Source: Pandoraea sp.
GTDB taxonomy: Bacteria; Pseudomonadota; Gammaproteobacteria; Burkholderiales; Burkholderiaceae
Reading direction: 5' to 3'
DNA: 64,000 bases
Assembly (NCBI GenBank): GCA_031291335.1
Contig: JARLJF010000106.1
Span: 1 to 64,000 of the forward strand
Shown: positions 62,789 through 64,000 of the stretch, piece by piece
How the letters are laid out: every line of letters starts with the position of its first letter
How positions within the stretch are numbered: the stretch's first letter is position 1
The notes under the pieces: generated by a model
Database searches by the model: none
Told to the model about the DNA's origin: nothing
What the model saw: only the letters and a program-made list of their open reading frames with translations
Position numbers and translations under genes: made by a program

Positions 62789-63828
62789 GCAAGAAACGAC
62801 GCGGCCGATACGCCGCTCATCAGCAACCGGCGGCAGCGCCGACGAAGGCACCGGCCACACGCGCCGAGGCATTCAGCTTCGGTGACCCGGTTGCCGTGTT
62901 GGACAAGCGGGAGATCCTGTCATACATCGAGTGCATGCGGATGGGGAAGTGGTACGAGCCGCCGCTTTCTTGGGACGGCTTGGCCCGGTCGTTCTATTCT
63001 GCCCCGCACCACAGCTCGGCGATTCAAGTGAAGCGCAATATCCTCGCTTCCACGTTTATTCCTCACCGATTGCTGTCGAGGGCCGACTTCTCCATCTTCG
63101 CGACGAACTTCATGATCTTCGGCAACGCGTATCTTGAGCGCCGGAAGAATCGCTTGGGTGGCACGGTGGCGCTCAAGCCGCTGCTCACGAAGTACACGCG
63201 GCGGAGCCTCGATCTCGAGTCGTACTGGTGGGTGCCAGAAGTCGGGCAGGAGGTGCAGTATGAGGCGGGCGAAGTGTTCCACCTGATGCAGCCCGACGTC
63301 CATCAGGAGGTGTACGGTGTGCCGGAATACTTGGCCGCGCTCAATTCCGCATGGCTCAACGAGTCAGCAACGCTGTTCCGTCGTCGCTATTACAAGAACG
63401 GGAGCCACGCCGGTTTCATCCTGTACATGACCGATTCTGCTCAAACGCAGGACGACGTCGACGACCTGCGCGCCGCGATCAAGAATTCGAAAGGGCCGGG
63501 AAACTTCCGCAACCTGTTCATGTACGCGCCGAACGGGAAGAAGGACGGCATCCAGCTTATCCCCGTGTCAGAGGTCGCCGCCAAAGACGAGTTTTTCAAC
63601 ATCAAGAACGTGACGCGAGACGACATGCTCGCGGCCCATCGCGTGCCGCCGCAGCTCATCAGCGTGATGCCGAGCAACACGGGTGGATTTGGGGATGTGG
63701 AGAAGGCGGCGAAGGTGTTCGGCGTGAACGAGTTGTTTCCGCTGCAGGAAAGCATGAAGGCGGTGAACGACTGGGCTGGCGTCGAGGTGATGCGCTTTAA
63801 CGAATACGCGCTGGCCGCATCGGCCTAG
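62785..63828 (+). CDS. Q: Portal protein gpQ
   Basis: A 347-residue P2 gpQ portal (REILSYIECMRMGKWYEPPL, HHSSAIQVKRNILASTF, EVFHLMQPDVHQEVYGVPEY). The GTG start overlaps the gpP stop. It forms the head portal ring through which DNA is packaged. The TAG stop overlaps the stop of a convergent small gene. Confidence 0.95.
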   Translation: MSKKRRGRYAAHQQPAAAPTKAPATRAEAFSFGDPVAVLDKREILSYIECMRMGKWYEPPLSWDGLARSFYSAPHHSSAIQVKRNILASTFIPHRLLSRADFSIFATNFMIFGNAYLERRKNRLGGTVALKPLLTKYTRRSLDLESYWWVPEVGQEVQYEAGEVFHLMQPDVHQEVYGVPEYLAALNSAWLNESATLFRRRYYKNGSHAGFILYMTDSAQTQDDVDDLRAAIKNSKGPGNFRNLFMYAPNGKKDGIQLIPVSEVAAKDEFFNIKNVTRDDMLAAHRVPPQLISVMPSNTGGFGDVEKAAKVFGVNELFPLQESMKAVNDWAGVEVMRFNEYALAASA

Positions 63829-63992
63829 CCCAGTTCACCGTTGGCGATCATCTCGCCGACCACGCGATCGCACTCATCGCACAGGCATTCTTCGGGAAGG
63901 TAAGGTGGGGTGTAGGGCGTCATTGCATCCCCGCACCCACCGCACAGCACCAGCTCGCCCGGCTTCGGATCCGGCTTGGGTTCGGTTGCCAT
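63825..63992 (-). CDS. Small cysteine-rich protein, possible zinc-binding
   Basis: A 55-residue frame from an ATG at 63992, convergent with gpQ, the two stops overlapping by two bases. Cysteines are paired: CGGC at 17-20 and CLCDEC at 36-41, a zinc-ribbon-like pattern. The start is proline/lysine-rich. The family is unknown. It lies in the accessory zone beyond gpQ where P2-like phages carry variable genes. Confidence 0.55.
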   Translation of the reverse strand: MATEPKPDPKPGELVLCGGCGDAMTPYTPPYLPEECLCDECDRVVGEMIANGELG

Positions 63993-64000
63993 GCCGTCAC

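Larger units (their letters stand above)
33004..64000. mobile_element. P2-like prophage integrated at tRNA-Thr (right end outside window)
   Basis: Nearly all P2 structural genes are present in recognisable P2 order: Q, P, O, N, M, L, X, lysis, R, S, V, W, J, I, H, fibre chaperone, FI, FII, E/E', T, U, D. Integrase, repressor, ogr and a replication gene are also present. No structural gene in the visible part looks broken, so it may be functional. It differs from P2 in having a TOPRIM/helicase replication protein, ogr inside the early operon, the integrase at the tRNA-proximal end of that operon, and a com-methyltransferase cassette between the fibre genes and FI. Confidence 0.95.

Overview
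The window is high-GC DNA from a betaproteobacterium of the Burkholderiales. The chromosomal gene order (thi operon, mla operon, his operon, tat, petABC, sspAB) and the protein sequences look Burkholderiaceae-like. Pandoraea or a close relative is my guess, but the sequence alone cannot settle the genus.

Bases 1 to about 33,000 are ordinary chromosome. From left to right: the start of a short-chain dehydrogenase and an SbmA/YddA-type ABC exporter, both on the minus strand. A TPP riboswitch follows, with a Shine-Dalgarno-sequestering hairpin and a 26-codon leader ORF, leading thiO-thiS-thiG-thiE. After a GNAT acetyltransferase come mlaFEDACB (phospholipid transport, with the outer-membrane lipoprotein mlaA inside the operon), a YadGH-type ABC exporter, a BolA-family gene, murA, and the his cluster (hisG, D, C, B, H, A, F, I, E). 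The his cluster carries a secreted-protein gene and a marC gene. Then come a DUF4870-like gene, a HIT hydrolase, tatABC, a DegS-type protease, a NIF3-family protein, mscL, the cytochrome bc1 operon petABC, sspA, sspB and a tRNA-Thr(UGU).

From the 3' end of tRNA-Thr to the right edge lies most of a P2-like prophage (about 31 kb visible; the far end and attR are outside). An XRE repressor and a palindromic operator sit near 40.2 kb. An early operon runs leftward from there: small genes, an ogr late activator, a TOPRIM/helicase replication protein, a DUF4224 gene, and the integrase last, next to the tRNA. The late region contains lysis, head-completion and tail genes (L X, two holin-like proteins, endolysin, Rz/Rz1, R S, V W J I H, fibre chaperone, FI FII E/E' T U D), all leftward. 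O, N, M run leftward and P, Q rightward from a divergent late promoter.

The late regulation can be read from the sequence. Three perfect TGTTGT-N13-ACAACA dyads serve four promoters (O, P, V, FI). In all four a weak -10 hexamer ends exactly 49 nt from the dyad centre, with an alternating CG tract between. At P and V this places the transcription start at the start codon and there is no Shine-Dalgarno, so I predict leaderless late mRNAs there. In the position where P2 carries its Z/fun cargo gene, this phage has a Com-like zinc-finger gene overlapping a DNA methyltransferase (a Mu com-mom-like arrangement) plus a membrane protein of unknown function. A P2-type T6G frameshift site (E/E') and an embedded Rz1 spanin gene are also visible.
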